Below are positions 45,697-55,377 of a DNA stretch of 64,000 bases, one piece after another. The notes beneath the pieces were generated by a model. It did no database searches. It saw only the letters and a list, made by a program, of their open reading frames with translations, and had not been told where the DNA came from. Made by a program: the position numbers and the translations under genes. This DNA comes from an uncultured Bacteroides sp. (GTDB lineage Bacteria; Bacteroidota; Bacteroidia; Bacteroidales; Bacteroidaceae): the NCBI RefSeq assembly GCF_963678425.1, contig NZ_OY782854.1:186001-250000 (forward strand). Direction: 5' to 3'. Position 1 is the first letter of the stretch. Each line of letters opens with the position of its first letter.

Positions 45697-48600
45697 ATGA
45701 CAAAGTTCTTTATCTATCTGTATAACTATTTTCAACGACATAAAACACAACTTTATTTATCTCTTGTGGGATGCGTGTGCATAATGACTTTCTTTGCAGT
45801 CAAAGTGAAATTTGAAGAAAATGTGACTAGCTTTTTTCCTGATGTCAAAGGAATGCAGTATTCAAAAAAAGTCTTTAATAATTTAAAGGTAAAAGACAAG
45901 ATTTTCGTCATGTTCTCTTCTTCGAACAAAGATAAAATGGTTGATAAAGAGGCCTTAATAGAATCAAGCAAGCAGTTTGAAAAGAATATTCTAGAGAAAG
46001 CAGGAAAAAAATATATTAAAGACATATTCTCACACATCGATGAAAAGATGGTAGGAGGAATGAGTAATTTTGTCTACGATAATCTTCCTCTGTTCCTTAC
46101 TGAAAAAGATTACCAGCACTTTGATTCTTTGCTAAACAGAGAAAGCATAGAAAAGATAATGGATAAGAACTATTCCACAATTCTATCGCCAACAGGAATT
46201 GCTTTGAAAAATTACATTATGAGAGATCCTTTAGGACTTTCAAATAATGCTTTGAAGTGCCTACAGGGTTTTCAGCTTGATGCAAACTACAATATTGAAG
46301 ATGGATATATATTCTCTCAGGATGGTTCTACACTATTGTTGTTTATCACCCCGACTTTTAGTACAGGCAGTACAGGTGAGAATGATAAGCTGGTCACAGC
46401 TATTGAAGAAGAATTATCTAACTTAAATCAGAAGAATCCATCTATCAAAGCAGAATATTTTGGAGGGCCTTCTGTGGGAGTATACAATGCCCGGCAAATA
46501 AAACAAGATACAATGATAACGCTGAGTATTGCTCTGGTTATTATTGTTGTATTTATGTCGTTGGTTTTTAAAAGGAAGAGAACTATTCCGCTCATCATAA
46601 CCCCTGTATTATTTGGAGGATTATTTTCCTTATTCTTAATTTATTTCCTGAAAGGAAACATATCCGCCATTGCTGTAGGTACAGGCTCAGTTGTCTTTGG
46701 TATTGCATTGAGTTATTCTATTCATATGCTAGCTCATCAAAACCATGTGTCCTCGGTACAACAGCTTATCAAAGAGCTGGCTTACCCGCTTACGGTGGGA
46801 AGTTTCACTACAATAGGTGCTTTTTGGGGATTGATGTTTACCAGTTCGCAACTACTGCGGGACTTTGGACTCTTTGCATCTTTAACGCTAATAGGAACAA
46901 CGCTTTTCTGCCTCATTTATCTGCCTCATTTCTTAAAAGGGCAAGCTGATGTGGAACAAGGACGGTTGCTTCGTTTTATAGAAAAGATTAATTCATATCC
47001 TTTTGATAAGAACAAATGGCTGATAGGAGGAATTCTAATTCTTACGCTTATCTGCCTGTTTACCTCACAAAAGGTGACCTTTAACGAAAATATGATGAGC
47101 CTTAACTATGAGCCTAAGCACCTCAAACAGTCAGAAGATAAACTAATGGGTCTTTTCGATAGTAAACAAAAGACTGTGCTGTTTGTGAGTGTGGGTAAAG
47201 ATATGAATGAGGCTTCAAAATCGTACGTTAAGACCAATAAACGGTTATCTTTTCTTAAAGAGAAAAAATTGATAACTGATTATGCTTCGGCAGAGCTTTT
47301 TGTTATTCCGCAAAATGTACAGCAACAGCGTTTAGATAGGTGGAATGCTTACTGGACGCCTCAGAAAAAAGCATTTATTCAATCTGCTATTCAGAGTGAA
47401 GCAGCGCACTATCACTTTAAAAATACAGCCTTTGAAGGTTTCTATAGCTGGATGGATAAACCTTTTGCACGCTACGACTTTCTATCCGAAAAAGGTTCAT
47501 TGGGTAAACAGATGGATGATTGGCAGATATCTTCGGATTCTATAACCATGCTGGTTACTCAGGTGCGGTTAAGTGAAAACGAAAAGGCTCCCGTTTATCA
47601 GAGCTTTAAAGGTGAGAACAATCTTGTGATATTCGACCGAGCTTATTTTGCTAATAAATGGGTATCTGCGGTGAACAATGATTTCTATTTAATTCTATAC
47701 ATTTCTTCATTTCTAATATTCTTTGCCCTCCTGATTTCGTATGGGCGAATAGAACTGACATTAATTAGTTTTCTACCCATGCTAATCAGTTGGATAATAA
47801 TCTTAGGACTTATGGGAATATTTGGCATTCAGTTCAATATTATCAATATCATTCTTTCTACCTTTATATTCGGAATTGGAGACGACTTTAGTATCTTCAT
47901 TATGGACGGTTTACAGAATAAATATCGTACCGGACAAAAGATGCTCAATTCACATAAAACTTCAATCTTTTTTTCAGCCTTTACTACTGTGGTGGGAATG
48001 GGCGCGTTGATTTTTGCCCAACATCCAGCCCTTCAGTCCATTTCGTTTATTTCAATCATTGGTATGACGGTTGTTGTGTTGGTTGCTTATACCATTCAGC
48101 CATTAATATTTCAGATCTTAATTGTTACGCCTACATCTAAGGGAATGCCTCCGTATACTCTGTTTGGCTTAATAAGGACATCTTTGTTTTTTCTTTTATT
48201 CTTACTTGGGTGTATTATTCTTCGCCTTCTTATATTTATTCTATACTTCATTCCTATACGGAAGTCGTCGAAGAAGCATTTCATAGGTTTTCTGATTATG
48301 TACACTTGCCGTTGCATTCTTTTGCTTCCAACGTTTGTTAAGAAGAGAAAGATCAATGTATCTGCTGAGGATTTCAAGAAGCCTTCAGTTTTAGTGGCTA
48401 ATCATCAATCTTATATTGATATATTAGTGCTTTTGTCACTTACTCCAAAGATTGTAATGCTAACCAATCGTTGGGTATGGAACTCGCCATTTTTTGGTGC
48501 GATTATTCGTTTTGCCGATTTCTACTATGTTGGAGACGGATACGAAAACAATATTGACGTAATGAAAAAGAAAGTGGAAAATGGTTACTCTATAGCTGTT

Positions 48601-49551
48601 TTCCCGGAAGGAACAAGAGCATATGATGAGAAGATGAAACGTTTCCATAAAGGAGGCTTCTATCTGGCAGAGATATTAAAACTGGATATTATTCCTATTG
48701 TTTTGTATGGCAATGGAAAGGTGATAGCCAAAAAACAGCCGTTCAATATATGTAGTGGGGTTATTGTTACGAAAGTTCTTCCTCGCATTTCTTGTGATAA
48801 CAAATCATTTGGTACAACCTATCAGGAACGAGCAAAACGTATTTGTGCATATATGAAAGAGGAATATTCAGTGGTACATAAAGAATATAATGTGTCCGAG
48901 AATCCTTATTTTTACAAGTCACTGATACAAACTTATATCTATAAAGGTCCTGTAGAAGAGTGGTATATGCGCATCAAAGTCAGAATGGAAAAGAACTACC
49001 GCTTGTTCAACGACCTTGTTCCTACAAAGGGACAAATTGTTGATGTTGGATGTGGATTTGGACCATTATGCTATATGTTATCGATGCTTTCAGATGAGAG
49101 ACATATTTTAGGAATTGACTATGATGAAGATAAGATTGCAGTAGCTCAGAATAGTTATGCACGAAATGAGCGCATTCAGTTTGTCTGTGCAGATGCTATA
49201 AACTATCAATTGCCAGAAAGTGATGTCTTTATATTAAATGATATGCTCCATTATCTGAATGAAGATAATCAGGAAACCTTGTTGAAGAAATGTGCCGGAT
49301 TGCTTCATGATAATGGGATGATAATTGTTCGTGATGGAAATGCTTCTGATGTTAAAAAACATAAGCTGACCCGACTAACAGAATTATTATCAACAAGAAT
49401 TATAGGTTTTAATAAGACTACAGAAAAACTCTGTTTTATCTCCGAAAAACGGATGGTACAAATAGGGCAGGAATGTAATATGGATTTTCAGGTTATCAAG
49501 AATGATAAATACACTTCCAATATGATTTATGTATTTAGAAAACAAAGTTGA
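45697..49551 (+). CDS. Trifunctional MMPL exporter/acyltransferase/methyltransferase
   Basis: The 1284-residue fusion has an RND/MMPL-type exporter with two blocks of membrane helices and large periplasmic loops (about 1-860). A PlsC-type acyltransferase follows with NHQSYID at 902 and FPEGTR at 969. A SAM methyltransferase comes last, with IVDVGCGFGP at 1114. MMPL exporters of aryl polyene clusters move the lipid out of the cytoplasmic membrane. The fusion suggests acylation and methylation at the exporter. The three-domain fusion is known in Bacteroidetes annotation. Confidence 0.85.
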   Translation: MTKFFIYLYNYFQRHKTQLYLSLVGCVCIMTFFAVKVKFEENVTSFFPDVKGMQYSKKVFNNLKVKDKIFVMFSSSNKDKMVDKEALIESSKQFEKNILEKAGKKYIKDIFSHIDEKMVGGMSNFVYDNLPLFLTEKDYQHFDSLLNRESIEKIMDKNYSTILSPTGIALKNYIMRDPLGLSNNALKCLQGFQLDANYNIEDGYIFSQDGSTLLLFITPTFSTGSTGENDKLVTAIEEELSNLNQKNPSIKAEYFGGPSVGVYNARQIKQDTMITLSIALVIIVVFMSLVFKRKRTIPLIITPVLFGGLFSLFLIYFLKGNISAIAVGTGSVVFGIALSYSIHMLAHQNHVSSVQQLIKELAYPLTVGSFTTIGAFWGLMFTSSQLLRDFGLFASLTLIGTTLFCLIYLPHFLKGQADVEQGRLLRFIEKINSYPFDKNKWLIGGILILTLICLFTSQKVTFNENMMSLNYEPKHLKQSEDKLMGLFDSKQKTVLFVSVGKDMNEASKSYVKTNKRLSFLKEKKLITDYASAELFVIPQNVQQQRLDRWNAYWTPQKKAFIQSAIQSEAAHYHFKNTAFEGFYSWMDKPFARYDFLSEKGSLGKQMDDWQISSDSITMLVTQVRLSENEKAPVYQSFKGENNLVIFDRAYFANKWVSAVNNDFYLILYISSFLIFFALLISYGRIELTLISFLPMLISWIIILGLMGIFGIQFNIINIILSTFIFGIGDDFSIFIMDGLQNKYRTGQKMLNSHKTSIFFSAFTTVVGMGALIFAQHPALQSISFISIIGMTVVVLVAYTIQPLIFQILIVTPTSKGMPPYTLFGLIRTSLFFLLFLLGCIILRLLIFILYFIPIRKSSKKHFIGFLIMYTCRCILLLPTFVKKRKINVSAEDFKKPSVLVANHQSYIDILVLLSLTPKIVMLTNRWVWNSPFFGAIIRFADFYYVGDGYENNIDVMKKKVENGYSIAVFPEGTRAYDEKMKRFHKGGFYLAEILKLDIIPIVLYGNGKVIAKKQPFNICSGVIVTKVLPRISCDNKSFGTTYQERAKRICAYMKEEYSVVHKEYNVSENPYFYKSLIQTYIYKGPVEEWYMRIKVRMEKNYRLFNDLVPTKGQIVDVGCGFGPLCYMLSMLSDERHILGIDYDEDKIAVAQNSYARNERIQFVCADAINYQLPESDVFILNDMLHYLNEDNQETLLKKCAGLLHDNGMIIVRDGNASDVKKHKLTRLTELLSTRIIGFNKTTEKLCFISEKRMVQIGQECNMDFQVIKNDKYTSNMIYVFRKQS

Positions 49552-49553
49552 TT

Positions 49554-51044
49554 ATGAGCAAATACGATATAATTATTGCTGGAAGTGGTTTAGGTGGACT
49601 TGAATGTGCGGCAATTCTTAGTAAAGAAGGATATAATGTGTGTGTGTTTGAGAAAAATGAATTATTTGGAGGCTGTTTCCAGACTTATAGCCGAAAAGGG
49701 CATTTACTTGACACTGGTATTCATTATATTGGGAGTATGGATGAAGGGCAGATAATGCATCAATATTTTAAGTACTTTGGCATTATGGATAAATTGCATA
49801 TTCATCGGTTAGATCAAGATGCTTTTGACCAGGTCTACTATCAAGGAAGCAAGTATGAATTTGCTATGGGGCATTCATGCTTTGCTGAGAGATTAAGTGA
49901 ACACTTTCCTCAGGAGAAAGATAATTTACACCGTTATATCGCTGCTTTAAAGAATGTTGGGAGTCTGATAAGCATTGATAACCTTAAGAAAGGCATTGTT
50001 GCAGTAGAAGGTATGAAATATTTCTCTATTTCTGCCGCCGGCTTTATTGCAGACATAACGAAAGACATCAGGCTACAAAATGTGCTTGCAGGAACCTCCG
50101 TATTGTATGGCGGAATAAAAGATGCTTCTTCATTCTATCATCATGCAATGATTAATAATTCCTATATAGAGAGCGCTTATCGCTTTGTTGATGGCAGTGC
50201 GCAAGTCAGCGATCAACTAATACGGGTGATAAGAGAAAATGGGGGGACTGTGTTGAATAAGAAAGAGGTGACACGAATTATGGTTAAGGATGAGAAAGTG
50301 ACAGGCGTAGAGGTTAATGGTGAGGATATAATAGAGAGTGATTATGTTATTTCCAATATACATCCTAAGCGTACGCTCGAACTATTAGATAAGAGTCGTT
50401 CTATTAAAAACGCTTATATTTCAAGAATAAATTCTTTGGTCAACTCCTATGGCATTTTTACTCTTTATCTTATAATGAAGAAAAATAGTTATCCCTATAT
50501 GAATCGCAATTGCTTTCTGCATGGTGATGATGATGTATGGTATGTTCCTAATAAGGTAAAAGGAAGAACAACTAAATGCATGATTTCCATGCAAGTTTCG
50601 TCAGAGAATAATTTTTATGCTGATGTTATTACAATACTGACTCCAATGTATATTGATGAGCTGAAAGATTGGGAACATACAACACCAGACCGAAGAGGGG
50701 AAGATTATCTTCTATTTAAAGAAAATAAAGCACAGCAACTCTTGCAGTTAGTTTGCGAACACGGCTTTGACTTTGGCGACAATATAGAATGCAAGTACAC
50801 TACTACTCCATTGAGTTATCGGGACTATACCGGCACTGCAGATGGATCGGCTTATGGGATAATAAAAGACTATAAGTATCCGCAGATGGGATTTGTATCC
50901 ACAAAAACGAAGCTTAAAAACTTGTTTCTTACAGGTCAGAATCAAAATGTACATGGCGCTTTAGGAGTTACTCTTACAGCAATGATTACTTGTGCCGAAT
51001 TTGTAGGGCATGAATATTTAGCAAAGAAGGCAGGAAATGCATAA
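49554..51044 (+). CDS. FAD-dependent oxidoreductase, phytoene desaturase-like
   Basis: ATG 49554 follows the previous stop by 2 bases; a TTG at 49548 is less likely. The 496-residue protein has the dinucleotide motif IIAGSGLGGLECA near the N-terminus, EKNELFGGCFQTY, and a C-terminal FAD-binding GQNQNVHGALGVT. Relatives include carotenoid desaturases and retinol saturases. It may oxidise or saturate the polyene. Confidence 0.8.
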   Translation: MSKYDIIIAGSGLGGLECAAILSKEGYNVCVFEKNELFGGCFQTYSRKGHLLDTGIHYIGSMDEGQIMHQYFKYFGIMDKLHIHRLDQDAFDQVYYQGSKYEFAMGHSCFAERLSEHFPQEKDNLHRYIAALKNVGSLISIDNLKKGIVAVEGMKYFSISAAGFIADITKDIRLQNVLAGTSVLYGGIKDASSFYHHAMINNSYIESAYRFVDGSAQVSDQLIRVIRENGGTVLNKKEVTRIMVKDEKVTGVEVNGEDIIESDYVISNIHPKRTLELLDKSRSIKNAYISRINSLVNSYGIFTLYLIMKKNSYPYMNRNCFLHGDDDVWYVPNKVKGRTTKCMISMQVSSENNFYADVITILTPMYIDELKDWEHTTPDRRGEDYLLFKENKAQQLLQLVCEHGFDFGDNIECKYTTTPLSYRDYTGTADGSAYGIIKDYKYPQMGFVSTKTKLKNLFLTGQNQNVHGALGVTLTAMITCAEFVGHEYLAKKAGNA

Positions 51045-52707
51045 AAGAACAAAGAAAATAGTAAAGTACTCAGGTATTGCATTGTTGGTCATCATCTTAG
51101 TGATCGTTGGTGCTGCATGTTATTTATATTATTCAGCAGATATGCTTGTGCCTCAAATCGCACCCGAGAAACAAGCGTATCAGGTAGAAAAGAAGGATAG
51201 TCTTCGTAGTTATGGCGATAATTATCTAAGGCATAGCGAATCTGGATTATGGGAGCTGATGGTACATGGAGATGCTTTCCATCGAGGAGTGGCTATAGGA
51301 AATCTGTCAAAAGACCTGCTTCATTATCAGGAAAAGGTTTTTGTGGATCAGATAAAGAATATTATACCTTCAGAAAATTATCTGAAATTTCTTCGCTTTT
51401 TTACGGTAATATTTAATCGTAATCTTGGAAGGAATATTCCTGAAGAATACCGGAAGGAAATCTATGGAATTTCCTTGTCCTGTACGCACGAATATGATTT
51501 TATCGGAACTCCCTATGAGCGGCAGTTAAATTATCATTCAGCACACGATCTTGGTCATGCAATGCAGGATTATATGTTAGTGGGATGTAGCTCTTTTGCT
51601 TCCTGGGGAAAGAACAGCGCAGATTCATCTTTAATTATTGGTAGAAACTTTGACTTCTATGTAGGTGATGATTTTGCACGGAACAAGCAAATTGCATTTT
51701 ATATTCCCGATAAAGGTTATAAGTTTGCTTCTGTTGGCTGGCCGGGTATGACCGGAGTGATGTCGGGTATGAATGAAACAGGACTGACTGTAACCATAAA
51801 TGCGGCAAAGTCTACTATGCCAACATCTTCTGCCACTCCAATTTCGATACTTACCAGAGAGATACTTCAATATGCCTCTACTATTAAGGAGGCATATGCC
51901 ATTGCTCAGAAAAGAAAGACTTTTGTGTCCGAGTCAATATTAATTGGTTCGGCAAAGGATGGTAGAGCGGCAATTATTGAGAAATCACCCGAACATATAG
52001 CTTTGTTTGCCGGGGAGGGAGAACAGATTATTTGCACTAATCACTATCAATCCAAAGAATTTAGTCAGGATAAAGGGAATCTGGAGAATATACTAAAATC
52101 AGATAGTCCTTATCGCTATGCACGTTTAAAAGAACTGTTGAAGAAGAATACCCCTATAGATGAAAGAAAAGCAGCCAGTATTCTTCGCAATTTTAAAGGA
52201 ATAAACAACACTGATATTGGATTATGCAATGAGATGTCAATCAATCAGTTTATTGCGCATCATTCAGTGATATTTAAACCAGAGAAGAGATTGATCTGGG
52301 TGTCTACTTCTCCTTGGCAATGTGGAAAATATATTGCTTATGATTTAAATAAGATATTTAATGGAAAGGTAGACTTTAGTAAGGAAATATGTGATAAGTT
52401 AAAGATAATTCCAGAAGATGCATTTCTAAAAACGTCCATGTATAATCAACTATTGATTTATAAGAAGTACACCAAACTAATCCGTGTACAAATAAACAAG
52501 AGAGAGAGAGTCGCAGAAAATATCCTGAGAATTTATGAGGCCTCTAATCCTGAGATGTATTATACATACGAATTGTTAGGTGATTATTATCATGCATTGG
52601 GAAATAAGCCTAAAGCTGTAAATTATTGGAAGAAAGCACTGAACAAAAAGATTCCAAAATTTGATGAGAGAACACGTGTTCAAAATAAACTAACTAAAAA
52701 TTTGTGA
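51037..52707 (+). CDS. C45-type autoproteolytic acyltransferase/hydrolase
   Basis: The 556-residue protein has an N-terminal membrane anchor (about 10-32). The NTN-hydrolase domain has a probable nucleophile Cys184 in LVGCSSFASWG, followed by IGRNFDF. This is the acyl-CoA:6-aminopenicillanate acyltransferase family. A TPR-like helical C-terminus follows (YTYELLGDYYHALGNKPKA). It overlaps the oxidoreductase gene by 8 bases. It may form or cut an amide in lipid tailoring, presumably on the periplasmic side. Confidence 0.78.
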   Translation: MHKRTKKIVKYSGIALLVIILVIVGAACYLYYSADMLVPQIAPEKQAYQVEKKDSLRSYGDNYLRHSESGLWELMVHGDAFHRGVAIGNLSKDLLHYQEKVFVDQIKNIIPSENYLKFLRFFTVIFNRNLGRNIPEEYRKEIYGISLSCTHEYDFIGTPYERQLNYHSAHDLGHAMQDYMLVGCSSFASWGKNSADSSLIIGRNFDFYVGDDFARNKQIAFYIPDKGYKFASVGWPGMTGVMSGMNETGLTVTINAAKSTMPTSSATPISILTREILQYASTIKEAYAIAQKRKTFVSESILIGSAKDGRAAIIEKSPEHIALFAGEGEQIICTNHYQSKEFSQDKGNLENILKSDSPYRYARLKELLKKNTPIDERKAASILRNFKGINNTDIGLCNEMSINQFIAHHSVIFKPEKRLIWVSTSPWQCGKYIAYDLNKIFNGKVDFSKEICDKLKIIPEDAFLKTSMYNQLLIYKKYTKLIRVQINKRERVAENILRIYEASNPEMYYTYELLGDYYHALGNKPKAVNYWKKALNKKIPKFDERTRVQNKLTKNL

Positions 52708-52708
52708 A

Positions 52709-54004
52709 ATGAAAAAAGATCAGAATATCCAATTCTTTTCCCCAGAGGAGATAAAGATATTTCAAGAACAAAGACTGGCAGAAGCTTTGGCTTATTTGCA
52801 AGCTCATTCTGCTTTTTACCAAAAGATGTTCAAAGAACACCATATTGATATTGCTAAAATTAAGAAAATTGAAGATTTACAGCAAATCCCCGTTACAACA
52901 AAGAAAGATCTTCAGCTTAATAATGACTCTTTTATCTGCGTTTCAAAAGATGATGTAATAGATTATGTTACAACTTCGGGTACATTAGGTGACCCTGTAA
53001 CATTTGTATTAACATCAGAGGATCTTGACCGATTGGCTTATAATGATTATCTTTCGTTTACAACAGCTGGATTGTTAAAAAAAGATATTATGCAGCTTAT
53101 GACAACGCTAGATCGTCGTTTTATGGCTGGGTTGGCATATTTTATGGGTGCTCGTGAACTAGGAATGGGAGTGGCACGTGTGGGTAATGGAATACCCGAA
53201 CTTCAATGGGATACCATTCAACGCATTCATCCAACATGTGGAATGGTAGTACCTTCATTTCTTATCAAATTGATTGACTTTGCAGAGAAAAATGGAATAG
53301 ATTACAATGCCAGTTCAATGAAGAAATGTGTTTGTATAGGAGAGGCCTTGCGTACTCCCGATTTCTCGTTGAACACTTTGGGCAGAAGGATACATGAGAA
53401 GTGGAATTCTCTTCAATTATTTTCTACTTATGCCTCTACAGAGATGCAGTCGTCATTTACAGAATGCGAGCAATTTCATGGTGGGCATCTTCAACCCGAT
53501 TTAATTATAGTGGAATTTCTTGACGATGATAATAAGCCGGTGAAAAAAGGAGAACCGGGCGAAGTAACTATTACAACGTTAGGAGTTAAAGGTATGCCGT
53601 TATTACGTTTCAAAACCGGAGACCTTTGTTATTATCACGATGAGCCATGTGCTTGTGGAAGAAAAACAATACGTTTGAGTCCGGTGTTGGGACGCAAAGG
53701 ACAGATGATAAAGTTTAAAGGCACCACGCTGTATCCACCGGCTCTTTTTGATATATTGGATAATATACCAAAGATAAAGAACTATATTATAGAGGTATAT
53801 ACTAATGATATTGGAACAGACGAAATACTTGTCAGGGTAGGGAGTGATGACAAGAGCGTAGCCTTCTCAAAAGAGATAAAAGATATGTTCCGTTCAAAAG
53901 TCAGAGTAGCACCTACTATTAATTTTGAGTCTACGGAATATGTTTTGAAGAAACAAATGCCACCCATGAGTAGAAAAGCAATTAAATTTATAGATTTGCG
54001 TTAG
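52709..54004 (+). CDS. Adenylate-forming ligase, PaaK-like
   Basis: The 431-residue protein is of the phenylacetate-CoA ligase type. The P-loop is YVTTSGTLGDPVTF near 91, the A5-like motif is YASTEMQSSF, and RFKTGDLCYYH with a CACGRKT segment follows. It most likely activates 4-coumarate and loads it on an ACP to prime elongation (ApeH role). It begins 1 base after the C45 stop. Confidence 0.85.
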   Translation: MKKDQNIQFFSPEEIKIFQEQRLAEALAYLQAHSAFYQKMFKEHHIDIAKIKKIEDLQQIPVTTKKDLQLNNDSFICVSKDDVIDYVTTSGTLGDPVTFVLTSEDLDRLAYNDYLSFTTAGLLKKDIMQLMTTLDRRFMAGLAYFMGARELGMGVARVGNGIPELQWDTIQRIHPTCGMVVPSFLIKLIDFAEKNGIDYNASSMKKCVCIGEALRTPDFSLNTLGRRIHEKWNSLQLFSTYASTEMQSSFTECEQFHGGHLQPDLIIVEFLDDDNKPVKKGEPGEVTITTLGVKGMPLLRFKTGDLCYYHDEPCACGRKTIRLSPVLGRKGQMIKFKGTTLYPPALFDILDNIPKIKNYIIEVYTNDIGTDEILVRVGSDDKSVAFSKEIKDMFRSKVRVAPTINFESTEYVLKKQMPPMSRKAIKFIDLR

Positions 54005-54069
54005 TAGAGTATTCTTTACCATTATATATTGTATAATATTAAGTATTCATTCTTAAATTAATTATTGTT

Positions 54070-54663
54070 ATGAAAAAGAATTTATTATTGTTATTATTAT
54101 TAGTTAGTTCATTTGCTCTAGGGCAAAACAGTGGAGAACTAAAAGAAATTAGAAATGTAAATTTCTATGGAGTTGATTACTCTTTGGCAAAGGTGTATGG
54201 GGCTGTAGAAACTCCTGAACAGTTTAAAAAGATGTTTGGCGATATTAACACGCTTTTTATCTCAGAAGCCCGGAAATATGATGTTGCTAAATTGCTCAAG
54301 AAAGATGTGGATAAGATTGAACTCGACGTTGTGAATCAAATGAATACACAATTGAATTTGAATGGAATAATGGCTAATAGTAAAAAATACGTGTTAGACT
54401 CAAATCTTTTATCTGAGCATATAAAATCATTACCTATAAAGGATGAAAAAGGTGTGGGGCTAATTGTTGTTGCACAGCTATTGGACAAAGCGAGCAATCA
54501 AGGAACCTATCAAGTTGTATATTTCGATCTTTCATCAAGAAAGATATTGTCTAGCAGTTCTGTGCAAGGAAAAGCCGGAGGCTTTGGATTGCGTAACTTT
54601 TGGGCTTCTTCAATGTATAAGGCTTTGAAAAAAGCAGATAAATGTTTTTATAATAAAAATTAA
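54070..54663 (+). CDS. Secreted protein of unknown function at the end of the cluster
   Basis: The 197-residue product has a signal peptide ending ALGQ (about 17-20). No recognised family, catalytic motif or cysteine pair was seen. It lies 65 bases after the ligase gene and just before the cluster terminator, so it is probably co-transcribed. A periplasmic role for the polyene lipid is inference. Confidence 0.65.
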   Translation: MKKNLLLLLLLVSSFALGQNSGELKEIRNVNFYGVDYSLAKVYGAVETPEQFKKMFGDINTLFISEARKYDVAKLLKKDVDKIELDVVNQMNTQLNLNGIMANSKKYVLDSNLLSEHIKSLPIKDEKGVGLIVVAQLLDKASNQGTYQVVYFDLSSRKILSSSSVQGKAGGFGLRNFWASSMYKALKKADKCFYNKN

Positions 54664-54696
54664 TTGGATTATCACCAAACCAAAATTCCAAAAAGG

Positions 54697-54744
54697 CTGT
54701 GTATCTTTCTCAATTTCCATTAGAGAAAGATATACAGTTTTTTT
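54697..54744 (+). terminator. Terminator of the aryl polyene operon
   Basis: CTGTGTATCTTTCTC (54697-54711) pairs with GAGAAAGATATACAG (54723-54737) and is followed by seven T. It ends the 23-kb gene run. Confidence 0.92.
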
Positions 54745-54772
54745 ATGGTGACAATAATTGAATTCTATCATT

Positions 54773-54912
54773 CATCACGCTTCTATATTATGGGTAAGGG
54801 AGTGAAGATTCTCTTCAGGCTGCCAACGGATATGATGCTAATGAATTCCGGGACCCATTCGTGATGAAAGAAGGCAATGTTTATAAGATGTTTATTACTA
54901 CCCGTGGCTATG
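54773..54912 (+). pseudogene. Fused fragments of the glycan-binding protein and GH32 genes
   Basis: Bases 54773-54807 match 13133-13167 of the DUF4960-type gene at 33 of 35 positions. Bases 54813-54912 match 13975-14074 of the GH32 gene at 95 of 100. All seven differences are synonymous in the original frames. The two pieces are joined with about 800 bp missing. The following 54913-55003 holds nothing recognisable. Confidence 0.85.
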
Positions 54913-55003
54913 ATAATCAATCTGCCTATCTTTATTTTTTTTCTTGTAATTCTTTTTACCTTCCAATTAGGTCTCTTTCCCGGTTATTTAAAATAAAAAA
55001 TAA

Positions 55004-55133
55004 ATTTATCTGCTACCTGCTACTAAAGTAACATTAATTACTTGATAACTAATAAAATAAACTAGTATCAGATAAACTTTCTATACAATTTATCTGCTAC
55101 TAACATTTGCTATCTGCTACTAACCTGATATTC
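55004..55133. repeat. TATCTGCTACTA repeat, copy 4
   Basis: The first 95 bases are nearly identical to copy 1 at 115-215, with a few changes. They are followed by two further TATCTGCTACTAAC units. A small dyad CCAATTAT/ATAATTGG lies just after (55133-55150). Confidence 0.8.
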
Positions 55134-55149
55134 CAATTATGTATAATTG

Positions 55150-55340
55150 GGGAAATCACAGCCTGCTCAGTTTTCTCTAACAGTGTTTCAAAGTCGTATT
55201 CGCTCACTTTTATGGGAGTATGAACCGTAAATGTTAAGTGGTTGTCATATCATTTTAATAGATATATTTTCCCACTTCACTACGCTAAATCAATGCACAA
55301 AATAATAAAATCTGAGCTTAATGTTCCTTGGTTATTATTA
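55150..55340 (-). pseudogene. plsC relic with the gene body deleted
   Basis: Bases 55150-55244 match the last about 31 codons of plsC (30443-30538). Bases 55251-55340 match the region just upstream of plsC (about 31199-31275). The central about 210 codons are missing. The matched part is clearly diverged but mostly conservative at the protein level. Confidence 0.75.
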
Positions 55341-55377
55341 TGGTATCTTATTTAATCAGTTACTCATTTTTTCCGCT

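Noticed and set aside
54913..55003. A small gene or RNA in the gap after the GH32 relic
   Set aside because: There is no open frame, no hairpin of note and no match to other parts of the window.
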